Origin: Lachnospiraceae bacterium
Lineage (GTDB): Bacteria; Bacillota; Clostridia; Lachnospirales; Lachnospiraceae
Direction: 5' to 3'
DNA: 54,251 nucleotides
NCBI GenBank assembly: GCA_021199655.1
Contig: JAJQHQ010000016.1
Location: forward strand, 1 to 54,251
The notes under the pieces are model-generated. The model did no database searches. It worked only from the letters and a program-made list of their open reading frames with translations, and had not been told where the DNA came from. This document shows, in pieces, positions 17,952-25,808 of the stretch (its first letter is position 1; each line of letters starts with the position of its first letter). A program made the translations under genes and the position numbers.

Positions 17952-19037
17952 ATGAGCGAAGAAGAAAAAACAGTTGCACTGGAAACAGCAGCTTCGGCAG
18001 AAGCGGCAGAGGAAATGACCCAGGCTCCGGCAGAAGATGAAACGGCAGCGGAAGAAGCAGCGATGCCGGCGGAAGAAGCGGCAGCCGCAGAAGCGCCCAA
18101 AGCAGAGGAGCCTAAAGCAGAAGAGCCTAAAGCAGAAGAGCCGACAGAGACCATGGCGGATTATGACGCGGCGATCACCGCTTCCATGAAGCCAATCCAC
18201 GAAGGAGACATTCTCAAGGGCACCATCATCGGAGTTTCCGATGAAGAACTGACCGTCGACCTTGGCATCTACACGGACGGTATCGTTCGTCTGGAAGATG
18301 CAAGCGACGATCCGAATTTCTCATTCCGTGATTTTGAGATCGGACAGGAGATTTCCGCGACAGTCATCCGCCGTGACAACGCCCAGGGGCGCATTCAGCT
18401 TTCCCTGAAAGCGGCGGCAGCCGTACTTGGCTGGGAACGTCTGCAGCAGCTTCAGAAGGATCAGTCCAACATTACCGTCAAGATCAATGAAGCGGTCAAG
18501 GGCGGCGTGACCACTTATGTCGAAGGGATCCGCGGATTTATTCCGGCTTCCAAGCTTTCACTCTCTTATGTGGAGAATCTCGATGAGTATGTCGGCCGTG
18601 AGATTGAGGTCCGCGTCATCACCGCGGAACCGGATAATAAGCGTCTGGTCCTTTCGGCACGCGATATTCTCCGTGAAAAAGAGCAGGAAGAGCGTAAACA
18701 GCGCATTTCCAATGTCGAAGTCGGGCTTGTGACGGAAGGCGTTGTGGAGACCATCAAGGATTACGGCGCATTTATCAATCTCGGCAAAGGATTGAGCGGT
18801 CTGGTGCATGTCTCCCAGATCAGCCAGCAGCGCATCAAGCATCCGGGTGCAGTGCTCAAGGAAGGACAGACTGTCAAAGTCAAAGTCATCGCGGTCAAGG
18901 ACGGCAAGATCAGCCTCAGCATGAAAGCGCTGGAAGATGTGGCCGCACAGGAGATCGAGGAGGAGACCTACAAGATGCCGAAGGCAGAAAGTGCCACCAC
19001 CTCACTTGCATCCTTATTTAAAAATATTAAGCTGTGA
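17952..19037 (+). CDS. S1-domain RNA-binding protein (ribosomal protein S1-like)
   Basis: 361 residues with an AGGAGG ribosome binding site. After an Ala/Glu-rich N-terminal extension (1-75, with three PKAEE repeats) come three S1 domains, near 80-152 (HEGDILKGTIIG), 168-240 (VEGIRGFIPASKLS) and 254-326 (GAFINLGKGLSGLVHVSQIS). The last two match the domain types of Firmicutes S1/YpfD-like proteins, which bind mRNA on or near the ribosome. Classical S1 has four to six domains, so this is a short form. It is monocistronic, between its own promoter and a strong bidirectional terminator. The acidic extension has no recognised function. Confidence 0.85.
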   Translation: MSEEEKTVALETAASAEAAEEMTQAPAEDETAAEEAAMPAEEAAAAEAPKAEEPKAEEPKAEEPTETMADYDAAITASMKPIHEGDILKGTIIGVSDEELTVDLGIYTDGIVRLEDASDDPNFSFRDFEIGQEISATVIRRDNAQGRIQLSLKAAAAVLGWERLQQLQKDQSNITVKINEAVKGGVTTYVEGIRGFIPASKLSLSYVENLDEYVGREIEVRVITAEPDNKRLVLSARDILREKEQEERKQRISNVEVGLVTEGVVETIKDYGAFINLGKGLSGLVHVSQISQQRIKHPGAVLKEGQTVKVKVIAVKDGKISLSMKALEDVAAQEIEEETYKMPKAESATTSLASLFKNIKL

Positions 19038-19040
19038 TGT

Positions 19041-19115
19041 AATGATACAAGGGACAAAAAAGTCAGGAATAGAACTCTTGCGTTCCTGTTCATAACTTTG
19101 GGCACCGCAACAATA
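19041..19115. repeat. Degenerate dispersed repeat shared with 23350-23441
   Basis: The sequence from GATACAAGGGACAAAA to CCGCAACAATATGAG is related to the reverse complement of the segment around 23350-23441. The inner hairpin that is perfect there (GGTCAGGAAT arms) is damaged here. Confidence 0.7.
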
Positions 19116-19126
19116 TGAGACAATAA

Positions 19127-19150
19127 GTACTTCGCACATGCTGCGAAGTA
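19127..19150. repeat. Hairpin repeat with TTCGCA/TGCGAA arms
   Basis: Inverted arms TACTTCGCA and TGCGAAGTA with a five-base loop. It matches the third hairpin of the composite repeats at 23124 and 45163. Confidence 0.7.
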
Positions 19151-19167
19151 TGAATGAAAACAGACAG

Positions 19168-19208
19168 AACCGGCAGAAGAACCCCCGAAGGTTTTTCCGC
19201 CGGTTTTT
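19168..19208. terminator. Bidirectional terminator between the S1-domain gene and the amidase gene
   Basis: Stem AACCGGC/GCCGGTT with an inner AACC.../GGTTTTT pairing and TTTTT at the plus-strand end. The minus strand also carries T-runs inside the hairpin. It closes both convergent genes. Confidence 0.8.
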
Positions 19209-19210
19209 CA

Positions 19211-20098
19211 CTATCCCCTCAGATATGCCAGAATCCCGTCACAGATGGCCTGTGCCACCCGATCCTGATACGCTTCCTCCTGAAGCAGAGCCTCTTCCTC
19301 CGGATTTGTCAGAAATCCGCATTCCACGATCACAGTCGTGCTGACAGAACGCTTCAATATGTAATATGTCGTATTCCCTTTCTGCACCCGCGGCCGTTCG
19401 ATTGCAAGTTCCGTGTTCAGGCACTCCTGAATCGCCGCCGCCAGTTTCTCCCCTTCCGCGGACTGTTCATAATAAAAGACCTGCGGTCCTTTCACGGACG
19501 AATCGTCCGGATAGCTGTTCTGATGAATGCTAACTGTCAGAATGGGATTTTCTTCCGCGATCCGTGCAACGCGGCGTTCCATATCCTGCGCTTTTTTACT
19601 AGAGGCATCCTCGTCATAAAGGCCGTCCTCCGTCTCACGAGTCAGCACGGCTTCGTAGCCTTCCGCCTCAAGCAGAGCCGACAGCTTTTTCGCGTAAATC
19701 AGATTCAGTTCCTTCTCGCTGGCGCCGCTCGCTCCTACCATACCGGAATCAAAACCGCCATGTCCCGGATCAATAACGATCCGGTTGGTGTTCACCCCAT
19801 CCGCAGCATCTGCGGTGTCCGAGATTTCCGCGTCGCCCTGCGTTTTTTCCGCGCGGTGATCTGCACCATAAGCAGGCAAAAGCACAGCCGCAGCCAGCAG
19901 AACCAATATCATGAAGTATTGGATCAGTTTCTCAGCCCTTTGTTTTTGAGTTTCACCGGTATCGCAATTTTCGTTGGCATCATCTTTTTTGTTGGCACTG
20001 TTTTTTTCGTTGGCATTATCTTTTTCTTTAGTATTATCTTTTTCGTTGTGATCGTTATTTCCCACGTTTTGCACACTCTGATCGCAAATCTCTATCAT
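19211..20098 (-). CDS. N-acetylmuramoyl-L-alanine amidase (Amidase_3), CwlD-like
   Basis: About 295 residues from the ATG at 20098. It cleaves the bond between muramic acid and the peptide stem of peptidoglycan. The zinc-site motifs are all present: VIDPGHGG, the Glu in ASEKELNL, SIHQNSY and VECGFLTN. Before them is one membrane span (MILVLLAAAVLLPAYG), so the enzyme is exported or membrane-tethered. The first 60 residues are a striking Asn/Lys/Asp/Glu-rich tract made of NEKDN-like repeats. A TTG further upstream (20185) is in frame, but it lies in the U-tract of the preceding gene's terminator, so I reject it. The ribosome binding site of the chosen start is weak. The size and single domain fit the cortex amidase CwlD, but this is not certain. 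Confidence 0.85.
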   Translation of the reverse strand: MIEICDQSVQNVGNNDHNEKDNTKEKDNANEKNSANKKDDANENCDTGETQKQRAEKLIQYFMILVLLAAAVLLPAYGADHRAEKTQGDAEISDTADAADGVNTNRIVIDPGHGGFDSGMVGASGASEKELNLIYAKKLSALLEAEGYEAVLTRETEDGLYDEDASSKKAQDMERRVARIAEENPILTVSIHQNSYPDDSSVKGPQVFYYEQSAEGEKLAAAIQECLNTELAIERPRVQKGNTTYYILKRSVSTTVIVECGFLTNPEEEALLQEEAYQDRVAQAICDGILAYLRG

Positions 20099-20183
20099 TC
20101 TATGCGATCCGGGTGCAGAAATATTCAACCCGGCGCCCTGACGGAGCGTTTTTGTTGTATAGGAACAAAGCTTCCTATAAAGC

Positions 20184-20224
20184 AAAAAATCCCGACCCGT
20201 ACGTTTTCACAATACAGGCCGGGA
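20184..20224 (-). terminator. Intrinsic terminator after the NlpC/P60 gene
   Basis: On the minus strand TCCCGGCC pairs with GGGTCGGGA (one bulge) and is followed by TTTTTT. It separates the NlpC/P60 gene from the amidase gene and argues that the amidase has its own promoter. Confidence 0.75.
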
Positions 20225-20285
20225 AAAGGAGCAGCTATCTGTCATATATCTGTGGTCATAACATCCGGGAACAGATTCCCCGGTC

Positions 20286-22214
20286 TTACGACCAGTAACG
20301 AAGTGCCTTAAGTATATTACTGCTGTAATTATAGTTCGATATTTTGATGCCGCCCGTTGGGTACGCCGCCGAGTTACTCGCGTGCACGATCTTGCCGTCG
20401 CCAATGTAGATCGCCACATGAGACGCATAACTCGAGCTGCTGGAAGACCCATAGAAGATAAGGTCGCCGGGCAGAAGGCTGTCGGTACTCACCTCCACCT
20501 CCACCGGAGTAACGGAAGTGGAAAGAGCTTTCATCTGCGAATCCGCGCTGTGCGGCAGTGTGATACCAAAGTAAGCAAATACCGCCATCGTAAATCCGGA
20601 GCAGTCTGCACCGTTCGTCAGACTGGAGCCGCCGTATTTATACGGATTGCCCACAAACTGCAGCGCATAGTTCGCAATCTGTGATCCCAATGTGCTGCCG
20701 CTGGCAGTTATGCCTTCTTCCGCTGTTACCTTACCGCTCGAACCGATCGTGTAGGTCACAGAACCAACCGTAATGGTCGTTGAAGTCGCCATCTTACCAT
20801 CAGAGTAGAAATAATACTTATATCCGTCAATCGTCTGCAGTCCAGTCAGCATAATCCCCACAGAATCAAAGTAATACGTATCGCCATCGATCGTCTGCAG
20901 TCCGGTCAGCACCTCATAATCATCACTCAGATAATACGTATTGGTCCCGGTCGTAAACCAGCCGGTCGAGCGCGTATTCGTCTGATAACCGCTGGAACCA
21001 TAATAATACTGATTCACCCAGGTACTCGTCACCATCTTGCCGTCACTTCCGAAATAGTACCAGCGTACAGTCCCGCTCACCGTGATCTTCATCCGTGTGC
21101 TGCGAATTGCGACTCCATACGTTGGCCGGAAATAATAGGTGGAAGAACCGACCTTCTTCAATGTTCCGGTCACCTTTTTTGCCGTACTGGTATCGAAATA
21201 ATAAATCTCCCCGCCGATCGCCTGCAGGCCAGTCAGCAGCACACCGTTGGCATTTGCGTAATAATTCTCACTCGAGTTGACCCAGCCGTTGGTCACAAGC
21301 GCTCCATCTGTTCCGAGATAGTAAAAGCTTCCGCTGATCTTCTTTACTCCGGTCTGCTTCACGCCCTTGGATGAAAAATAATATTTATTCCCATCGATCG
21401 TCTGCCAGCCGGTCACCCGGACTCCATTCGAATTGACATAATACTTGCTGCTGCTGATCCATTTACTCTTCTGTACCACACCGTTCGCATTGCAGTAATA
21501 ATATTTCCCGCTGTATTTCACCCAGCAGCTGGCATATCGGACTCCGCTCGACTTAAAGATATAGGTGTTCGAACCGATCGTCTGCTTGCCGGTCACCATC
21601 ACACCCTTGCTGTTCACATATTTTTTGCCGACCCAGGTACTCTTCTGCACCACACCCTTCGAATTCGCGTAATAATACTTGCCGCTCACCTTGAACCAGC
21701 CCGTACTGTACTTCGTCTTCGTCTTGTAATAATAGGTATTCCCTTCCAGAGTCACAAAACCGGTCTTTCTCTTGCCGGTATATTTGCCCTTTGAATTGAC
21801 CCATTTATTGCCGATCCATTTGCTGACCGCCATAGTGCCGTCTGACTGCAGATAATACTTGCCGTACCATTTGGAAACATACAGTATCCCCGTGGACTTA
21901 TTTGCAAAATATTTCTTCTTCGTGCTCGCGTCCGTGATCCAGCCGTACTGCATCTTACCATCCGACGCAAAATAATACATGTTATTGCCGACCGTCACCA
22001 CACCCGTCTGCATGATGCCGCTCTCATTAAAATAATATCTCGCGTTGTCGATCGTCACCAGCCCGACCGCGTATCCCACAGAATCCGAAGTGGTATACAT
22101 CCGCCCGTTCTGCGTCGACACCCAGGCCGCCTCCGAATGTATGCCGGAAGCCAAAAGCAGAATCGACACTGCAAATACAAATGTCAGCAAAACTTTCTCA
22201 GCCTTAATCCTCAT
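20286..22214 (-). CDS. Secreted NlpC/P60 peptidoglycan hydrolase with cell-wall-binding repeats
   Basis: 642 residues. Signal peptide at 1-29 (MRIKAEKVLLTFVFAVSILL). Residues 30-500 are about twenty choline-binding-type repeats of roughly 20 residues, each with a pattern like GWQTI.G.KYYF...G. These bind the envelope. The C-terminal 120 residues form an NlpC/P60 endopeptidase domain with the catalytic Cys in NGADCSGFT, the His in YASHVAIYIGDG and the third polar residue in IVHASN. Such enzymes cut D-glutamyl-diaminopimelate bonds in peptide stems. The ribosome binding site is GAGGG. A clear sigma-A promoter lies at 22279-22307 and a terminator follows the gene. Confidence 0.93.
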   Translation of the reverse strand: MRIKAEKVLLTFVFAVSILLLASGIHSEAAWVSTQNGRMYTTSDSVGYAVGLVTIDNARYYFNESGIMQTGVVTVGNNMYYFASDGKMQYGWITDASTKKKYFANKSTGILYVSKWYGKYYLQSDGTMAVSKWIGNKWVNSKGKYTGKRKTGFVTLEGNTYYYKTKTKYSTGWFKVSGKYYYANSKGVVQKSTWVGKKYVNSKGVMVTGKQTIGSNTYIFKSSGVRYASCWVKYSGKYYYCNANGVVQKSKWISSSKYYVNSNGVRVTGWQTIDGNKYYFSSKGVKQTGVKKISGSFYYLGTDGALVTNGWVNSSENYYANANGVLLTGLQAIGGEIYYFDTSTAKKVTGTLKKVGSSTYYFRPTYGVAIRSTRMKITVSGTVRWYYFGSDGKMVTSTWVNQYYYGSSGYQTNTRSTGWFTTGTNTYYLSDDYEVLTGLQTIDGDTYYFDSVGIMLTGLQTIDGYKYYFYSDGKMATSTTITVGSVTYTIGSSGKVTAEEGITASGSTLGSQIANYALQFVGNPYKYGGSSLTNGADCSGFTMAVFAYFGITLPHSADSQMKALSTSVTPVEVEVSTDSLLPGDLIFYGSSSSSSYASHVAIYIGDGKIVHASNSAAYPTGGIKISNYNYSSNILKALRYWS

Positions 22215-22278
22215 ATCTCAAATCCCTCATGTAATAAGTTCGTTAAATTTGATTACAGAATTTTTAAATCTTTTTAAC

Positions 22279-22307
22279 ATTTTATCTTATGTCTCCTCCA
22301 AAGTCAA
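22279..22307 (-). promoter_or_regulatory. Sigma-A promoter of the NlpC/P60 gene
   Basis: Minus strand TTGACT (22302-22307), 17-bp spacer, TAAAAT (22279-22284). The leader is about 55 nt. Confidence 0.75.
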
Positions 22308-22344
22308 TACAAAGATTCCCTGAAAGCAGGAAAAAAACGGCCTC

Positions 22345-22372
22345 TTGACATTTCCGTTTTCCCCTATAAAAT
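22345..22372 (+). promoter_or_regulatory. Sigma-A promoter of trmB
   Basis: TTGACA (22345-22350), 16-bp spacer, TAAAAT (22367-22372). The leader runs through a small hairpin at 22389-22421 (GAACAGCA/TGCTGTTC arms) whose right half, GCGGTCTGTGGCCTGCTGTT, also occurs at 44386-44405. Confidence 0.7.
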
Positions 22373-22470
22373 GGAAATAAAAGTTTTAGAACAGCATATA
22401 GCGGTCTGTGGCCTGCTGTTCTAAATCACAACACAGCAGCATCGAAATGAAAAGACAGGAGAATACGATC

Positions 22471-23118
22471 ATGAGACTTCGCAATATCCCCGGATCACGG
22501 GAAGCGATTGCCGAAAGCCCTTTTGTTATACATGAGGATGAAATGCGGGAAAAAAAGGGACACTGGGACACCGTCTTTGACCGCGCACAGCCGCTTTATC
22601 TGGAGATTGGCATGGGAAAAGGACGGTTTCTGACAGAACTTGCCGGACTTCATCCCGACCGGAATTATGTCGGTATCGAAAAATTTTCCAGCGTGCTGGT
22701 GCGCGCCCTTGAGAAACGCGAACAGCTGCCCGAGCTTACCAACCTGCTTTTTTTGCGAATGGAGGCAGAAACTCTGACCGATGTGTTCGCCCCCGGCGAA
22801 GTCGCCGGCATTTATCTGAATTTCTCCGATCCCTGGCCCAAAGACCGTCACGCAAAGCGCCGCCTGCCCGGACGGGAATTTCTCGCGCGCTACGATCAGA
22901 TCCTCACACCGGACGGCCGGGTCGAATTCAAGACCGACAACCGTTCGCTGTTTGACTTTGCGCTTGACGAAGCCCGCATCTGCGGATGGACGATTGAAGC
23001 CTGCACCTTTGATCTGCACCATGACGAAGCAATGCTGCCGGGCAATATCATGACCGAATACGAGGAACGCTTCTCAGAAAAGGGAAATCCCATCTGCAAA
23101 GTGGTGCTTTCCCGTTAA
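22471..23118 (+). CDS. trmB: tRNA (guanine-N7-)-methyltransferase
   Basis: 215 residues from the ATG at 22471, preceded by ACAGGAG. Upstream in-frame starts lack a site. It methylates G46 in the tRNA variable loop using S-adenosylmethionine. The family signatures are LYLEIGMGKGRFL (SAM site), NYVGIEKF, LNFSDPWPKDRHAKRRL and FKTDNRSLFDF. Its leader contains a hairpin from one of the dispersed repeat families and it is followed by about 340 bp of palindromic repeats. Confidence 0.95.
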   Translation: MRLRNIPGSREAIAESPFVIHEDEMREKKGHWDTVFDRAQPLYLEIGMGKGRFLTELAGLHPDRNYVGIEKFSSVLVRALEKREQLPELTNLLFLRMEAETLTDVFAPGEVAGIYLNFSDPWPKDRHAKRRLPGREFLARYDQILTPDGRVEFKTDNRSLFDFALDEARICGWTIEACTFDLHHDEAMLPGNIMTEYEERFSEKGNPICKVVLSR

Positions 23119-23123
23119 TGTTC

Positions 23124-23240
23124 ATAACTGTTCAGTACCTTCACAGTTACGAGGGAAAAGCCCATTTAAAGTCGCTGCGCGATGGGGCTTTTCCCCGCAT
23201 TATATACGTTTTCATACGTACTTCGCAACAAGTGCGAAAA
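23124..23240. repeat. Composite three-hairpin intergenic repeat, copy 1
   Basis: It starts with the ATAACTGT/ACAGTTAC hairpin (23124-23150). A second hairpin follows with GGGAAAAGCCCAT and ATGGGGCTTTTCCC arms around a loop containing TCGCTGCGCG. After CGTTTTCATACGTAC, a third has TTCGCA/TGCGAA arms. The same order and spacing recur at 45163-45280. Further palindromes fill 23241-23393. Confidence 0.85.
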
Positions 23241-23393
23241 ATGATCCGAGCGACAAAAGGGTATGATACTACGGATTTCTCCGCACTTCGTGCTCCCGAA
23301 ATCCTAACACCATTCGGAATCCGCTCATTTTGGCCAATATATTGTCCAAAATGGCTACTTCCTCATGTTGTTGCGGTCCCCAAGGTCAGGAAT

Positions 23394-23424
23394 CGGAACG
23401 CAAGCGTTCCATTCCTGACCTTTT
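23394..23424 (+). terminator. Repeat-derived hairpin terminator after trmB
   Basis: GGTCAGGAAT pairs with ATTCCTGACC, with an inner GGAACGC/GCGTTCC stem, followed by TTTT. It is part of the dispersed element also found, damaged and inverted, at 19041-19115. Confidence 0.6.
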
Positions 23425-23473
23425 GTCCCTTGTATCATATAATATAATATAAATCATCCTGAGGTGACGGCAT

Positions 23474-23632
23474 ATGCGGCTTCGCGGCATTCGCAAAAAC
23501 CTGTACCTACTCGTCAGCGCCAGACCGGACTGGGACCGAAAGCTCCTGCAGATTCACCGTTCTTTTGAAGAGGTCCGGCAGCTGCTTGAAAAGAGCGACC
23601 AAAAGGCAGAAAAAATTCTTAAAAAAAGATAA
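23474..23632 (+). CDS. Small basic protein of 52 residues, unknown function
   Basis: ATG at 23474 with the ribosome binding site GAGGTG seven bases upstream. The product is strongly basic, starts MRLRGIRKNLYLLVSARPDW and ends in KILKKR. The middle is a predicted helix (SFEEVRQLLEKSDQKAEKIL). I do not recognise a family. The good ribosome binding site and placement just ahead of the tRNA promoter support it. It lies directly after the repeat-rich block. Confidence 0.5.
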   Translation: MRLRGIRKNLYLLVSARPDWDRKLLQIHRSFEEVRQLLEKSDQKAEKILKKR

Positions 23633-23640
23633 ATTTGGGC

Positions 23641-23669
23641 TTGCTTTTTTAAAAAGGCTGTATTATAAT
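23641..23669 (+). promoter_or_regulatory. Promoter of tRNA-Lys
   Basis: TTGCTT (23641-23646), exactly 17 bp, then a perfect TATAAT (23664-23669), about 50 bp upstream of the mature tRNA. Confidence 0.8.
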
Positions 23670-23721
23670 ACTCCTTGCTTGCGAGAGATGAGGTAATAAA
23701 TCCGCAGCGGAAATCAAAAAT

Positions 23722-23794
23722 GCGCGATTAGCTCAGCTGGAAGAGCACCTGACTCTTAATCAGGGTGTCCAGGGTTCGAGCCCCTGATCGCGCA
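23722..23794 (+). tRNA. tRNA-Lys (anticodon CTT)
   Basis: Full cloverleaf: acceptor stem GCGCGAT/ATCGCGC, D-arm GCTC/GAGC, anticodon stem CCTGA/TCAGG enclosing CTCTTAA, T-arm CAGGG/CCCTG with TTCGAGC. The anticodon CTT reads AAG. The CCA end is not encoded. Confidence 0.97.
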
Positions 23795-23999
23795 CTGAAA
23801 GCACTGTTTTCGATGACCATGAGTATCGGGGGCGGTGTTTTTTTCTTGCCCTTCGAAAAAGCCAGTGTTTATGCGGGTTCAGGGTATCCGAATATAATGC
23901 AACGCAGCCCCTCCGACAACTACTCGGCTCATGTATTTTACTCGACCGAATATTGCCGAAAGGGCTGACTGGCTTTCGCTGCATCTTTAATTACGGAAA
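23795..23999. other. Intergenic region without recognisable features
   Basis: Nothing recognised between the tRNA and the 3' end of the decayed ATPase gene, apart from a weak G/C stem with a T-run near 23829-23853 that could end the tRNA transcript. Confidence 0.4.
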
Positions 24000-25564
24000 C
24001 TATACTACCGCTTCAATCAACATTTTATCGCCCAGCGGTATTTTTTTTACGCCGATCTCCTTTTTCTTATTGAAATTAAAGCTTAACATATAACCCTTTT
24101 TCAGGTGAAAGTATTCAAGATATTCTGCCAGCTGCTCTTCACCGCGTTCGTTGTAAGCATTGCCGCGCACATATTTTCAGTTCGATCACGAATTGCTCCC
24201 CATGATAATCAATGATCAGATCCGTCTGCTTTCGGTTTCTGGTGCGTGCTTCCACATAATAATTGCCCGTGCCGTTAATAATCGGCTTTAAGAACAGCAT
24301 GAAGTAGCGGCGCCCGTCCTCTTCTACAAACTTCTGATTCTGATCACCATATATGTCATCGAAGTATTCGACAAATTTTTCCAGCAAATGCTCCACATCA
24401 AGATGTCCATCCGCTACAAACTGGTTCTTTTCATCAGATCCCAGACGGAACATTTCCGTTCTGGAGGCTTCTGCCGTCATCAGGAAATAGTTATAAAGCC
24501 GCGTCTCAAAAATTCGGTTCGCGACCTGCATTGTGCCGCCCTCGTTTTTGACAAAACCAAACATATGGAGCAGATTCGTCACCGGGTCATCTATATTGAA
24601 AGGAATCGGCTCACCCCTGAATAAAAGATCATAGATGCGCCCTCGCATTTCAGGATACTGATTCAGCTTGTCCCACAGAGACTCAAACAGGGCATTCTGC
24701 TCGGTCAGCAGAATCTTTACCGCCTCGTTCACGCCTTCCGCTGTCCACGCAGCACTTTTGTCCGGAAACGTCTCTGTCCATACCGGTGTGATAATCCGCC
24801 TCATATTCCTTCAGCATCTCACTGATCTCATCCGCGGAAAAGCTCATGTCAACGCGAAATTTAGCCGCGATGTTCCAGGGGCTGTTTGTCTTATGTTCTT
24901 CAGCAGGCACGTAACGCGAAGCGTTCTCGTAATCGTGCCTGCGGCCTGCCGCCGAGCATTCGCGAGGGGGCATTTCCATATCCGGACGAATCTTTCTCTT
25001 AATATTTCTGACATCATACACACCTGCCAGAATCACAGACTGGAAAGTGGCCGTCCCCGGACGTTTAAGATAATAAGCCCTCAGCTGTGCCAGAAAATCT
25101 ATAAACACCTGATTATTTGTAGCCGTATCTACCTCATCAATTATCAGAACCGGCATCACTTCCAGCGTCCGGCACCAGGATTTTATGACTTTAAATAACG
25201 CCTGAAGGGAATTGATTCTCGCAGTACCCTCTACAAATGCAGTCAGTCTTTCCTCGATTTCATCCGGAAACGAATCCATGGCATCCAGCAATTCCTCTGC
25301 AAATGCTGACACAAAATTCTCGACATTCTCAAACGCCAATGCATCCATAGTCTGAAAGTCCATGCTGATCACCGGATAGTCCTTGCGAAGATAATCAGCA
25401 AGCGCATTTAAGGTAGTCGTTTTCCCATACTGCCTCGCACGGTTAATCGTAAAATAGTCCCCGTTGTCCACCATCTTTTTGATTGCTTCCAGACGCTTTT
25501 CCAGATCTACCATATAATGCTTCTCTGGTCTGCAAAGACCATTTACATTAAAGATTTTTGTCAT
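24000..25564 (-). pseudogene. Decayed AAA-ATPase-like/nuclease gene, two frameshifts and an internal deletion
   Basis: The start MTKIFNVNGLC at 25564 has a GGAGG site. The first part carries the modified Walker A (INRARQYGKTTTL) and Walker B (VLIIDEVDT) of the family. Near 24790 the frame changes after EYEADYHTGMD. The continuation (DKSAAWTAEGVNEAVKILL) is in another frame, and the 'YTSGYPFLVSRLC'-type segment expected between them is missing. A second shift lies near 24168, where TGTGCGCGGC stands for an expected TGGCGCGGC. Reading on restores an uninterrupted tail (NAYNERGEEQLAEYLEYFH onward) to the stop at 24000. The C-terminal nuclease-like motif (TDLIIDYHGEQFVIELK) is still legible. The decay is therefore fairly recent. 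It is a distant relative of the intact gene at 5940. Confidence 0.85.
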
Positions 25565-25579
25565 ATCCTGACACCTCCA

Positions 25580-25715
25580 TTCACAAACCAGACTACGTGT
25601 TCGTTTCTCTCTTGATAATCTGAAACTGGATGATGATGTGCTGAATATCCCACTGTTCATGGCAGATCAGACCAATCGGCTGATTGGATTGGCATTGGAA
25701 CAAAAAAATCAATGA
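25580..25715 (+). pseudogene. Possible 3' remnant of an unidentified gene
   Basis: An open plus-strand frame reads LRVRFSLDNLKLDDDVL then FMADQTNRLIGLALEQKNQ and a stop. It looks like coding sequence but has no start. I cannot assign a family. It runs antisense to the leader of the decayed ATPase gene. Confidence 0.25.
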
Positions 25716-25758
25716 TTATACGAGTTCCCGAAAACAGGATACTGCTCATCTTATTTTC

Positions 25759-25792
25759 AGCCAGAGACAGGCTCTGATCCCTGTCTCTGGCT
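25759..25792. terminator. Hairpin after the CAP-domain gene
   Basis: Perfect 13-bp arms AGCCAGAGACAGG and CCTGTCTCTGGCT with an eight-base loop, 17 bp past the stop codon. T-runs are short on both strands, so termination is likely but not certain. Confidence 0.6.
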
Positions 25793-25808
25793 TTGATTAC
25801 GCCTTAGA

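Noticed and set aside
20099-20185. TTG start giving a longer amidase
   Set aside because: The codon lies in the U-tract of the upstream terminator, so it would not be preceded by a usable ribosome binding site.
19154-20311. Plus-strand frame of 385 codons opposite the amidase gene
   Set aside because: The minus-strand frame carries all amidase zinc-site motifs; the plus-strand translation is a Phe/Ile-rich shadow.
23760-23984. Minus-strand frame ending in RDQGLEPWTP across tRNA-Lys
   Set aside because: This is the well-known spurious translation of a tRNA antisense strand.
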